The notes under the pieces are model-generated. The model did no database searches. It saw only the letters and a program-made list of their open reading frames with translations, and was not told the origin of the DNA. A stretch of 64,000 nt of DNA. Source: Reyranella sp. (lineage in GTDB: Bacteria > Pseudomonadota > Alphaproteobacteria > Reyranellales > Reyranellaceae). A program made the translations under genes and the position numbers. Location: the NCBI RefSeq assembly GCF_004297405.1, contig NZ_SCVC01000011.1, positions 186,001-250,000 on the forward strand, read 5' to 3'. The stretch's first letter is position 1. Every line of letters begins with the position of its first letter. Positions 35,612 to 43,521 of the stretch are shown here, piece by piece.

Positions 35612-36082
35612 ATGAAGCGGATCATCGTTGTCGCACTCCTTGGAGCCGTCTGGTTCGTCGTGGCTGCAGCGGTTGCCTGGCAGGTGCAAGCCTCGGCTGA
35701 TTCTGTGAGGTTCCCCGATAACTTTGCCGACGGAGTCCTCTACACCACAGTGACGCGCGGAAACTTGAAAGAGGAGATCTGGACCAGCCGCGCCACCATC
35801 GACGCCGTGAAGGCGGGTCACCCTATTCCGAGCGGTACGGTGATCACTCTGGTCGATTTTCGCGACGGCAAACTCTTCCGCTACGTCGTGATGGAGAAGC
35901 GCGCCGGGTGGGGAGGGCAGTACCCGCCGGACAGGCGCAATGGCGAGTGGGAGTATCAGGCATTCAACGCAGACCGCACGGTGAACACTGCCAAGAACCT
36001 CGATCGATGCTTTGCCTGCCACAAACCGCGCGCGGCGCAGGACTTCGTGCATACCTTCGAGCAGATGAAGACTGCGAATTGA
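35612..36082 (+). CDS. Cytochrome P460-family heme protein
   Basis: This 156-residue exported protein has a signal anchor (IIVVALLGAVWFVVAAAVAW), a P460-type beta domain (FRDGKLFRYVVMEKRAGWGG) and a CFACH heme motif near residue 133. P460 proteins bind heme with an extra Lys crosslink and oxidise hydroxylamine or reduced nitrogen compounds, though many relatives have unknown roles. It directly follows the AhpD-like gene and should be co-transcribed. Confidence 0.85.
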   Translation: MKRIIVVALLGAVWFVVAAAVAWQVQASADSVRFPDNFADGVLYTTVTRGNLKEEIWTSRATIDAVKAGHPIPSGTVITLVDFRDGKLFRYVVMEKRAGWGGQYPPDRRNGEWEYQAFNADRTVNTAKNLDRCFACHKPRAAQDFVHTFEQMKTAN

Positions 36083-36088
36083 GCCCAT

Positions 36089-36982
36089 TCACCCGCGATG
36101 CCGCAGTGCCTCGACAAACAGGGAGAAGGCGCGCGAGGGTTGGCGACGACTGGGATAGTAGAGGTGATAACCTGCAAACGGCGGGCACCAATCGGTCAGC
36201 ACGCGCTTGAGCCTGCCCTTGGCGATGTGCAGCATAGCCACCGTCTCCGGCACGTAGGCTAGGCCGAACCCTGCCAGCGCCCCGTTCAGCATATGTGGCG
36301 TGCCGGTGAAGGTGAGCTGCCCCTCGACGCGCACGCGCACCTCGCGGCCAGCCTTCTCGAATTCCCAGGCATAGAGCCCGCCATGGGTGCGCAGACGCAG
36401 GTTGATGCAGTCGTGGTCGACCAACTCCTGCGGCGTACGCGGTGCGCTGCGTCCCTTAAAGTAGGCCGGCGCGCCGACTACCGCCATCCGCGTGTCTGCG
36501 CTGATGCGGACCGCGATCATGTCTTTCGCCACCTGTTCGCCGCCGCGCACGCCCGCGTCGAACCGCTCCGCCACGATGTCGGTCAGCCCATAGTCGCTCA
36601 CGATCTCGACCCTGATGTCCGGATACTTCTTCAGGAAGGGCACCAGCTTCGGCCAGATCACCGTGTCGGCCACGACGTCGACCGCCGTGATGCGGATCGT
36701 GCCGGCCGGTTTGTCGCGGAAGGCGCTCAGCGCCTCCAGCTCGGCCTCGATCTCCTGCAGCCGCGGTTCGACCGTGCGCAGCAGGGTCTCGCCCGCCTCT
36801 GTCGGCGCCACGCTGCGTGTCGTGCGGGTCAGCAGGCGCACCGCCAGCCGCTCCTCCAGTGCGCGGATCGTATGGCTGAGCGCCGATTGCGAGAGGCCGA
36901 GCCGTGCCGCGGCGCGGGTGAAGCTGCGCTCGCGCGCGACGACCGAGAAGGCGTGCAGATCGTCGAGGATCTTGCGGTCCAT
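36089..36982 (-). CDS. LysR-family transcriptional regulator
   Basis: This 297-residue LysR regulator has an N-terminal helix-turn-helix (ERSFTRAAARLGLSQSALSH) and an effector domain starting near residue 90 (GTIRITAVDVVADT). It is divergent from the secreted cupin gene and lies 6 bp beyond the P460 stop on the other strand. A palindrome with the T-N11-A form lies 16 bp before its start and a near copy precedes the AhpD-like gene. It therefore probably regulates both. Confidence 0.92.
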   Translation of the reverse strand: MDRKILDDLHAFSVVARERSFTRAAARLGLSQSALSHTIRALEERLAVRLLTRTTRSVAPTEAGETLLRTVEPRLQEIEAELEALSAFRDKPAGTIRITAVDVVADTVIWPKLVPFLKKYPDIRVEIVSDYGLTDIVAERFDAGVRGGEQVAKDMIAVRISADTRMAVVGAPAYFKGRSAPRTPQELVDHDCINLRLRTHGGLYAWEFEKAGREVRVRVEGQLTFTGTPHMLNGALAGFGLAYVPETVAMLHIAKGRLKRVLTDWCPPFAGYHLYYPSRRQPSRAFSLFVEALRHRG

Positions 36983-36993
36983 GTCGGCACTCT

Positions 36994-37043
36994 ATTCATG
37001 AGCCGGGCTCATAAGTCCATATGGCTCTTATCGACTAATCACC
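36994..37043. promoter_or_regulatory. LysR-box region between lysR and cupin genes
   Basis: ATGAGC-CGG-GCTCAT (36998-37012) is a perfect dyad holding the T-N11-A pattern. The whole 50-bp stretch matches 34751-34800 without gaps, including the first 11 bases and ACTAATC at the far end. It lies between the divergent LysR and cupin genes. Confidence 0.55.
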
Positions 37044-37094
37044 GAAGCACTCAGTCGATAGATGTCGTGTGCGCTACCAAATCAAGGATCCGTC

Positions 37095-37577
37095 ATGAAA
37101 CTCCTCGTCGCGACCCTCGCCACCACCATTGCCTCGCTGCTACCACTCGCCGCTGGCGCGCAGACGGCCGCCATCCTCGAGATCAAGCGCAACGGCAGCC
37201 AGCCTTCGGGCAAAGGGCCGGCGGACTTCTTCACCGGCACCGTCCGCGTCGATCCGCTGTTCCAACAGGAAGCGCCTTGGCAATCGCGCGGCGGTACCGT
37301 CACCTTCGAGCCCGGCGCACGCACGGCCTGGCACACCCATCCGCTAGGCCAGGTTCTGGTCGTGACTGCGGGCGCCGGCCGCGTGCAGCGCGAAGGCGGC
37401 CCCGTGCAGGCGATCGGCCCGGGCGACGTAGTCTGGATACCGGCCGGCGTGAAACACTGGCACGGCGCGGCGCCGACCACCGCCATGACCCACATCGCGA
37501 TCACCGAGGCCAAAGACGGCAAGGTGGTCGAATGGATGGAGAAAGTGACGGACGAGCAGTACGCACCAGCGCGTTAA
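37095..37577 (+). CDS. Secreted cupin, hydroxynitrile-lyase-like
   Basis: This 160-residue protein has a signal peptide (cut near AGAQ) and a cupin domain with the metal motif [17 protein letters not shown] and a second His in [10 protein letters not shown]. These features match manganese-dependent bacterial cupins of the mandelonitrile-lyase type, but in most genomes the true substrate is unknown. The ATG at 37095 has AAGGA ahead of it. It diverges from the LysR gene. Confidence 0.85.
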   Translation: MKLLVATLATTIASLLPLAAGAQTAAILEIKRNGSQPSGKGPADFFTGTVRVDPLFQQEAPWQSRGGTVTFEPGARTAWHTHPLGQVLVVTAGAGRVQREGGPVQAIGPGDVVWIPAGVKHWHGAAPTTAMTHIAITEAKDGKVVEWMEKVTDEQYAPAR

Positions 37578-37627
37578 GTCCCCGAAAGGAGTCCGCAACA
37601 GGGACCTTGAAAGCCCGAGACCCCAAT

Positions 37628-37671
37628 TGTCCCGTAACTCAGTTGGATAGAGCGGCGGTTTGCTAAACCGC
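37628..37671 (+). other. Truncated tRNA relic
   Basis: The sequence has a tRNA 5' half: CCCGTAACTCAGTTGGATAGA (written here only in part as a D-arm) and a perfect anticodon hairpin around TTGCTAA. After the anticodon stem the T-arm and 3' acceptor strand are missing. The D-arm resembles that of the intact tRNA-Arg 250 bp away on the other strand. Confidence 0.6.
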
Positions 37672-37674
37672 TAC

Positions 37675-37922
37675 TCATATCCGCCCTTTGGTCGATGCCA
37701 ATGAACTCGCAAGCCGCGATGGCGACGACTCCGCTCGATAAGTCGCCGATCAACGTGACCTCGACGAGGGCGGAGAATGACGCCTGTCGGCTGAAACATC
37801 TCGGAAACGCGCGTGTCAGAAACGTGCCCAACGGGCCCGCATGTTGCTGCGCCGTTCTGCGTGAACATGCGCACTCGGTGGATAACACCCGAGTCGTGTT
37901 CTTCGATATTTCAATGAGTTAG
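37675..37922. other. Gap without clear genes
   Basis: I see only short open frames without family features (the longest is 75 codons on the plus strand) and no ribosome site that stands out. The region lies between the tRNA relic and the intact tRNA-Arg. Confidence 0.5.
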
Positions 37923-37999
<77 letters not shown>

Positions 38000-38140
38000 A
38001 ATGCGGCCGGAACATAGCGGAGGGGTCTCGACCACGCAACGCGGGCCTTTTGGCAGGTTGGACGTGATACCGGCCTTGGCGACGGACGGCGATTGAGCGA
38101 CAGTCCGGCCATAACGAGCAACACTTCTGGGGGAAATGCC

Positions 38141-39148
38141 ATGTCGGGATACAATCGACGCGATTTTGTCCGTGCATCAGGTATGGCCACTGCGCTTGCC
38201 ACGTTGGGTCTCGCCGCTCGGGCCGGGGCGCAGGGCGCCGCGCCACTCGAGACCGTGCGTATCATCACCGGTTTCCCGCCGGGCGGCACGTCCGACACGC
38301 TGTGCCGGCGCGTCGCCGAAGGGCTGCGTGGCACGAGCTACACCAAGGTTGCGCTGGTCGAGAATAAACCCGGAGCGGGCGGGCAGATCGCCGTGCAGTC
38401 CATGAAGGGCGCCGCGACCGACGGCAGCGTGATCCTTCAGACGCCGGCCTCGATGCTGATGATCTACCCGCACATCTACAGGAACCTGGCCTACAACGCC
38501 TTCACCGATGTCACGCCGGTATCGCTCGCCTGCACCTTCGATTTCGGCTTCTGCGTCGGGCCGGCCGTGCCGGACAGCGTGAAGACCATCCCGGAGTTCC
38601 TGGCCTGGTGCAAGGCGAACCCCGACAAGGCGAACTATGGCTCGCCGGCGGCCGGTTCGGTGCCGCATTTCATCGGCGTGCTGCTGGGGCAGGCGGCCGG
38701 CGTCGAGCTGAAGCACGTCGCCTATCGCGGCACGCAACCCGCCGTCCAGGACCTGGTCGGCGGTCAGATCCAGGCGGTCTCAGGCCCGGTCGGTGAGTTC
38801 ACCCAGCAGGCCAATGCCGGCAAGATCCGCTTCCTCGGCGTGTCGGGCGGCGCGCGCAGCCGCTTCGCGCCGAACGTGCCGACCTTTGCCGAGCAGGGTT
38901 ACAAAGACCTCGTCTTCTCCGAGTGGTTCGGCTTCTTCGCGCCGGGCGGCACGGGTGCGCCCGTGGTGGAGCGCGCCAATGCTGTCCTGCGCACGGCGCT
39001 GGCGCAGAAGGATGTCGTCGATGGGCTCAGCGTGATGGGCCTCGAAGCCAAGTCCTCGACGCCGGCGGAATTGGCGACACTCCTGAAGGAGAGCTACGAC
39101 CGCTGGGGACCGATCGTGAAGAAGATCGGCTTCACCGCCGACTCCTGA
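38141..39148 (+). CDS. Bug/TctC-family solute-binding protein (copy 3)
   Basis: This 335-residue Bug protein has a twin-Arg signal (YNRRDFVRASG, cut near RAGAQG), then VRIITGFPPGGTSDTLCRR and VENKPGAGG, as in the family. The ATG at 38141 has GGGGGAA ahead of it and is preferred over 38093. It stands alone after the tRNA-Arg, and no TctAB genes are near. The downstream SDR gene is convergent. Confidence 0.9.
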   Translation: MSGYNRRDFVRASGMATALATLGLAARAGAQGAAPLETVRIITGFPPGGTSDTLCRRVAEGLRGTSYTKVALVENKPGAGGQIAVQSMKGAATDGSVILQTPASMLMIYPHIYRNLAYNAFTDVTPVSLACTFDFGFCVGPAVPDSVKTIPEFLAWCKANPDKANYGSPAAGSVPHFIGVLLGQAAGVELKHVAYRGTQPAVQDLVGGQIQAVSGPVGEFTQQANAGKIRFLGVSGGARSRFAPNVPTFAEQGYKDLVFSEWFGFFAPGGTGAPVVERANAVLRTALAQKDVVDGLSVMGLEAKSSTPAELATLLKESYDRWGPIVKKIGFTADS

Positions 39149-39154
39149 TCTCGT

Positions 39155-39898
39155 TCACCCGCGCTTATGGAACTGTGAGCCGCCATAGGATTGGTCGGTC
39201 GGCACGATCTCCATGTAGCTCACATCCATGCGCTGCGGGGCGCCCAGCACGAACATGATGGCTTCGGCGATGTCGGCGGGCAGCAGGGTTTCGAAGCCGT
39301 CGTAGAACATGCGACGGCTTTCCTCCTGGCTCTGCGCCAGCACGAGATGCGCGCCGGTCTCGACACGGCCGGGAGAGATTTCGCTCACACGTACGCCCGA
39401 GCCATGGAGGTCGAGACGCAGCGTGTTGCTGAGATTATGAATGGCGGCTTTTGTCATCGCGTAGACCGGCATGCCGGAGAGGGGCCAGGTGCCGGAGGTC
39501 GAGCCGAGATTGACGATATGGCCGAGCCCGCGTGCCTTCATGCCGGGCACCACGGCGGCCAGGCAATTCAGCGTGCCGCGCAGGTTCACGTCCAGCAGCG
39601 CATCGATGTCATCGGGCGCGGTCTCCCACGATGCCGTCGCGCGGACCAGGGCCGAGGCGTTGTTGATCAGCACGTCGGCATCCAGCGAGCCGAGCGCGCT
39701 CATCACCGCGTCGCGATGCGTGATGTCGAGCGCCATCGGCCGGCACCCCGTCTCGTTGGCCAGCGCCACGAGATCGTCGGCGGAACGGGCTACGGCGTAG
39801 ACTTCGAGGCCGCCGACCCGCAGCTCTCTCACCGTCGCCGCGCCGATGCCGCGACTTGCGCCCGTGACGATGGCAGTGCGATAGCGATCCAGAGACAG
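39155..39898 (-). CDS. SDR-family oxidoreductase with apparent CTG start
   Basis: This 247-residue short-chain dehydrogenase is classical. It has the cofactor loop GASRGIG (near residue 13), NNAS near 80, and the catalytic Ser, Tyr and Lys in GSTSGTW and YAMTK. The first ATG, GTG or TTG in frame is the GTG at 39832, which would remove the first strand and the GASRGIG loop. A CTG at 39898 with a perfect AGGAGG site 5 bases before it restores the whole fold, so CTG is the likely start. It converges on the Bug gene and is divergent from the RidA gene. Confidence 0.85.
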   Translation of the reverse strand: MSLDRYRTAIVTGASRGIGAATVRELRVGGLEVYAVARSADDLVALANETGCRPMALDITHRDAVMSALGSLDADVLINNASALVRATASWETAPDDIDALLDVNLRGTLNCLAAVVPGMKARGLGHIVNLGSTSGTWPLSGMPVYAMTKAAIHNLSNTLRLDLHGSGVRVSEISPGRVETGAHLVLAQSQEESRRMFYDGFETLLPADIAEAIMFVLGAPQRMDVSYMEIVPTDQSYGGSQFHKRG

Positions 39899-39970
39899 AG
39901 GCTCCTCCTTGGTGCGGCGCCAACGGCCGCCTAAACTTCCACCATAGCGTATCGACAGCGGGGAACGATC

Positions 39971-40351
39971 ATGGCCAAGAAACTCTTTCCGGACGGCACC
40001 GAGGTCGCGGGCTTCTATGTCCGCACGATCCGGAGCGGTCCTTTCGTCTTCGTGTCCGGGACGACCTCGCTCGACTCCAAAGGGCGCGTGCAGGGCAAGG
40101 ATGCCGCGCAGCAGACGACAATCACCATGCGCAAGATCGAAGCCGGTCTGAAATCAGCCGGCGCACGCCTGTCAGACCTCACGCGCACGACGATCTACGT
40201 CACTGACATTCGCGACATGACGGCCGTCAGCAAAGCGTTGGGCAAGGCGCTCAAGGGCTCTGTCGTCGTCTCGACCCTGGTGGCGGTCAGCGCGCTCGCC
40301 GTGCCGGGCCTGCTGGTCGAGATTGAGGCGACAGCCGTCGTCGATCGCTGA
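39971..40351 (+). CDS. RidA-family enamine/imine deaminase
   Basis: This 126-residue RidA/YjgF-type protein has GPFVFVSGTTSLDSKG, an Arg in the RTTIYVTDIRDM stretch, and the closing LLVEIEATAVV. Family members hydrolyse reactive enamines formed by amino acid dehydratases, or act in small-molecule catabolism. It is divergent from the SDR gene, and its ATG lies 72 bp from the CTG start. Confidence 0.88.
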   Translation: MAKKLFPDGTEVAGFYVRTIRSGPFVFVSGTTSLDSKGRVQGKDAAQQTTITMRKIEAGLKSAGARLSDLTRTTIYVTDIRDMTAVSKALGKALKGSVVVSTLVAVSALAVPGLLVEIEATAVVDR

Positions 40352-40357
40352 AGCCCA

Positions 40358-40642
40358 TCAAGCCGGCGGGTAGGGAATTCTGTTGCGCTGGAGGAGGTTC
40401 TCCAGCGTCTTGATGCCTTGCTGATAGCGGCCCTTCTGGCAGTCGATGCCGGCGCCGAGTCGCAGCATGTCCGGCCCGCCGGAGCCTTCGCTGCGCCGCG
40501 TGTTGTACTTGTCGAAGAGCGCCCCCAGCTCGGCGCAACGTGCTGCAAGCTGTTCGTTGGTCTGCTGTGCATTTGCCGGAGCCGGCAACCAGACAAGAAC
40601 GGCAAGGATCGATAGGAAACAGGCACGGCGGTGTCGCGTCAT
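40358..40642 (-). CDS. Small exported protein of unknown function
   Basis: This 94-residue protein begins with a signal peptide (RRACFLSILAVLVWLPAPANA) and continues with QQTNEQLAARCAELGALFDK and a Cys-containing stretch (GAGIDCQKGRYQQGIKTLEN). Two Cys residues in the mature part could pair. The ATG at 40642 is preferred to the GTG at 40693 because it puts the signal peptide at the N terminus. I recognise no named family. Confidence 0.6.
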   Translation of the reverse strand: MTRHRRACFLSILAVLVWLPAPANAQQTNEQLAARCAELGALFDKYNTRRSEGSGGPDMLRLGAGIDCQKGRYQQGIKTLENLLQRNRIPYPPA

Positions 40643-40742
40643 GGTTGAAGTATAGGCCACAACCTCCGCCGCCTTGAACCTGCGGATAGCCACGATGTAC
40701 TGTCATTTTATCGTCCGACAACCGGACAAACGGGGGGTAAGC

Positions 40743-41060
40743 ATGGTTTCTCGATCGACGGTTCGGTTGGCGCTGGCTGTTGGCCTTGCGGCATTGGCGA
40801 CGGCCTGCGCGGTGGCCAAGAGCACGCCCGGCGAAGATCCACGGAGCGGGACTAACGCCTCGATGATCACCTGGGCCGACGGCAAGGAAGCCATCGCCAT
40901 CACTTGCAACGAGCCGGGCGGCTGCCAGACGCGCGCGGTCGCGATGTGCAATCGCACCAACGGCGACTACACCGTGCTCAAGATGGAGAACATGCCGACG
41001 CGCGGCGATCTTGGTACCGTCCGCGGTGCGGCATCGGCTGTCGTGCGCTGCGGCAGGTAA
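40743..41060 (+). CDS. Small putative lipoprotein
   Basis: This 105-residue protein has a signal peptide with a lipobox-like end (LAALATACAVAK) and a mature part with Cys residues (TCNEPGGCQ, MCNRT, VRCGR). The ATG at 40743 has GGGGG ahead of it. It diverges from the small exported gene before it and converges on the alpha/beta hydrolase. No family is recognised. The Cys-rich end suggests disulfides in the periplasm. Confidence 0.6.
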   Translation: MVSRSTVRLALAVGLAALATACAVAKSTPGEDPRSGTNASMITWADGKEAIAITCNEPGGCQTRAVAMCNRTNGDYTVLKMENMPTRGDLGTVRGAASAVVRCGR

Positions 41061-41076
41061 CGACGATCGGCGTCGA

Positions 41077-42069
41077 TCAACGGCTGCGGCGCGATCCCCA
41101 GGCCGTCGCCATCTTTGGCTGAGACGAGGTTGCCTCGGCGCCCGAAGGCAGGGCGGCCTCGTGATCGGCGATCCAGGCCGCGACGTCGGCGGCCACGGTC
41201 GGCCCGGCCTTGTCGCGCATCAGCAGGTGATAGCCGTCCTTATAGAAGGCGAGCTTGGAATCGGTGCGCGGTGGCATGGTCTCGATGGCGGCCCGTACCG
41301 GCTCCTGCGGCACGATGCGATCGCCGAGACCGTGCATCATGAGATAGGGAAGCCGGACGTGGCCGGCGGCGACGCTCGCATCGTCCATCAGGTTGATCAG
41401 CCCGTAGGCCATGTCGAGTCGCGTCTGACGCAGAATCATCGGGTCGTTGCGCAGCTTCTCCAGGGTCTTGGGATTGTCGGTCGGCTTGTAGTCGATCGAA
41501 GTAGGACCCGAAGGCATCCAGGGGATCGTGTGGCCGAAGAACCAGAGGCCCGCGCTCGCCATCGGCCCGAAGGTCTCGCGCGAGCGCAGGGCCGTCGCCG
41601 ACAGGATCAACCCGTCGGCTTCGACACCGCGATCTGCGGCGACCAGCACGACGGCGCCGCCCATGCTTTCGCCTGCAAGGTAGAACGGCACGCCGGGGTA
41701 CTTGGCGCGCAGCAGCGCCGTCACGGCCTTGGCATCGTCGACCAATGTGTCGGTGCCGGGCCAGCGACCGCGCGTCGGGCTGCCGCCGAAGCCGCGTTGG
41801 TCATAGGCATAGGTCGTGATGCCGTCCTTGGCCCAGATCTTCGCGGGCTCTTCCCACGCATTCCGATAGTCGCCGAAGCCGTGCAAACCCAGGATCACCG
41901 CAGTGGGCGCGCCGTTTGCCGCAGGCCAGGTCGAGAGCGGTAGCGCCGTGCCGTCGGCCGCGACATAACGGTTTCCGGTCAGCTTTGGCGCCTGCACCGT
42001 GCCGCCCGCCGGAACGACGGTCGGGGCACAGGCGGAAAGCATGACCGAAACGGCGACGGCGGCTATCAT
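41077..42069 (-). CDS. Lipoprotein alpha/beta hydrolase (lysophospholipase-like)
   Basis: This alpha/beta hydrolase has a lipoprotein signal (VSVMLSACAP), the oxyanion-loop GLHGFGDYRNAWEEP, the nucleophile motif YLAGESMGGAVV (Ser) and the final DRIVPQEP and GYHLLMRD (Asp and His). It resembles monoacylglycerol lipases and lysophospholipases. The ATG at 42069 gives a 330-residue lipoprotein; a TTG at 42081 would add a more basic N terminus. It is divergent from the zinc-finger gene, with only 25 bp between them. Confidence 0.8.
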   Translation of the reverse strand: MIAAVAVSVMLSACAPTVVPAGGTVQAPKLTGNRYVAADGTALPLSTWPAANGAPTAVILGLHGFGDYRNAWEEPAKIWAKDGITTYAYDQRGFGGSPTRGRWPGTDTLVDDAKAVTALLRAKYPGVPFYLAGESMGGAVVLVAADRGVEADGLILSATALRSRETFGPMASAGLWFFGHTIPWMPSGPTSIDYKPTDNPKTLEKLRNDPMILRQTRLDMAYGLINLMDDASVAAGHVRLPYLMMHGLGDRIVPQEPVRAAIETMPPRTDSKLAFYKDGYHLLMRDKAGPTVAADVAAWIADHEAALPSGAEATSSQPKMATAWGSRRSR

Positions 42070-42094
42070 GCGCCGGCGCAAAAGGAGTGGGATT

Positions 42095-42277
42095 GTGACT
42101 GAGCCGTTTGAAGTCATCACTGTCGATACTGACCGCGTCGCCTGCGATGGCGGTGGCGGCGCGTTGGGCCATCCTAAAGTGTATCTCAACCTCGGCTCGG
42201 AGGGGCATGTCGAGTGCCCTTATTGTAGCCGGCTGTACAAGTTGCGCGAAGGCGCGCATCCCGCGCACGCTCACTAG
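42095..42277 (+). CDS. Small CHCC-type zinc-finger protein
   Basis: This 60-residue protein has a zinc ribbon made from TDRVACDGGG and the tight pair HVECPYCSRLYKL, typical of the zf-CHCC family whose mitochondrial member is complex I subunit NDUFS6. The bacterial versions are common in alphaproteobacteria and of unclear role. The GTG at 42095 has AAGGAG 7 bases before it. It precedes a MaoC gene by 9 bp and may be co-transcribed. Confidence 0.85.
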   Translation: MTEPFEVITVDTDRVACDGGGGALGHPKVYLNLGSEGHVECPYCSRLYKLREGAHPAHAH

Positions 42278-42286
42278 GACCGACCC

Positions 42287-42745
42287 ATGAAACAGCTCGG
42301 CGAAGGCTGGAACTGGCGCGATCTCAAGATCGGCGACAAATTCACCACCTATGGCCGGACCCTCTTCGAGGCCGACCTTCTGAATTTCGTGACGCTTTGC
42401 GGCTTTTCCGAGGAGCTGTTCACCAACAAGGAATACATCAAGGAGCACGCCCCCATGCGCGGCGGGCATCCCGTCCCGGGTGCGCTGGTCTATTCCATGG
42501 CCGAGGGTCTGGTGATTCCGACCACCCTGCAGGGATCGGGGCTGGCCTTCCTGTCGATGGGTTTCGACATCAAGGGGCCGACGTACGTGAACGACACGAT
42601 CCACGTCGAGATCGAGGTCACCGAGATCAAGCCGACGTCCAAGGATCCCTCGCGGGCGCTGGTCCGGACGACCAATCTGGTGAAGAACCAGAAGGGTGAG
42701 ACCGTGCTGATCTACACGCCGCTGCGCATGATGCAGGGCCGCTGA
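42287..42745 (+). CDS. MaoC-like hotdog-fold dehydratase
   Basis: This 152-residue hotdog protein opens with WRDLKIGDKFTTYGRTLFEADLLNFVTLCG and continues PVPGALVYSMAEGL and VNDTIHVEIEVTEIKPT. MaoC proteins hydrate enoyl-CoA or act as related dehydratases on acyl-CoA or mesaconyl-type substrates. Its last base is the first base of the crotonase start. It opens the run MaoC, crotonase, PhyH, LysE. Confidence 0.88.
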   Translation: MKQLGEGWNWRDLKIGDKFTTYGRTLFEADLLNFVTLCGFSEELFTNKEYIKEHAPMRGGHPVPGALVYSMAEGLVIPTTLQGSGLAFLSMGFDIKGPTYVNDTIHVEIEVTEIKPTSKDPSRALVRTTNLVKNQKGETVLIYTPLRMMQGR

Positions 42746-43521
42746 TGGCCAAGGTTGCCGTCGAGAAGGAAGGCACGACCACGATCGTCTCGATCGATCG
42801 CTTCGCGGAGGCGCGCAACGCGGTCGATCCCGAGACGGCGATCCTGCTGCGCGAGGCCTTTCTCGCCTTCGACGCCGACGAGTCGCAGTCCGTTGCCATC
42901 CTGACCGGCCGCGGCGGCACCTTCTGCGCCGGCTACGATCTCAAGGTCGCGGCCAGCCGCGAAAGTCCCTCGGCCTTTGATCCGGCCGGTCCCGGCCCCA
43001 TGGGGCCGACGCGGCATCTTCTGTCCAAGCCGGTGATCGCCGCCGTCGAAGGTTACGCCGTAGCAGGCGGCCTCGAACTCGCGCTGTGGTGCGATATGCG
43101 TGTCGCTTCCGAGAGCGCCAAGTTCGGTGTGTTCTGCCGGCGCTGGGGCGTGCCGCTGATCGATGGCGGCACGGTGCGCCTGCCGCGCCTCGTTGGCCAT
43201 AGCCGCGCCCTCGACATGATCCTGACCGGCCGAGAGGTCGGCGCCCGCGAGGCCTTCGACTGGGGGCTGGCCAACCGATTGGCACCTGAGGGGCAGGCAC
43301 TCACCGAAGCCAAGGCGCTGGCTAATGTGCTGGCGAAGTTTCCGCAGACCTGCCTGCGCTCGGATCGCCAATCGTCCTACGAACAATGGGCGCTCGATCT
43401 GCCGGCGGCGCTCATCAACGAGGCGCGGCGCGGGATGCCGGCGTTGCAGGCGGAGACACGCAAGGGCGCTGCCCGATTTGCTGCCGGCAAAGGACGCGGC
43501 GGCGATTTCGGAGAAATCTGA
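42745..43521 (+). CDS. Crotonase-fold protein, one catalytic Glu missing (copy 1)
   Basis: This 258-residue enoyl-CoA hydratase/isomerase-fold protein has the oxyanion segments GTFCAGYDLKV and AVAGGLELALWCDMRVASE. The first Glu of standard hydratases is kept (GGLELAL), but the second, in the usual FGxPE position, is Cys (FGVFCRRWGVPLIDGG). It may therefore act as a hydrolase, isomerase or decarboxylase rather than a plain hydratase. It overlaps both neighbours by one base and is part of the MaoC-PhyH run. A paralog lies at 46.0-46.8 kb. Confidence 0.82.
   Translation: MAKVAVEKEGTTTIVSIDRFAEARNAVDPETAILLREAFLAFDADESQSVAILTGRGGTFCAGYDLKVAASRESPSAFDPAGPGPMGPTRHLLSKPVIAAVEGYAVAGGLELALWCDMRVASESAKFGVFCRRWGVPLIDGGTVRLPRLVGHSRALDMILTGREVGAREAFDWGLANRLAPEGQALTEAKALANVLAKFPQTCLRSDRQSSYEQWALDLPAALINEARRGMPALQAETRKGAARFAAGKGRGGDFGEI

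Noticed and set aside
37695-37922. 75-codon frame between the tRNA relic and tRNA-Arg
   Set aside because: It has no clear ribosome site and no recognisable motif, and several short frames overlap there on both strands.
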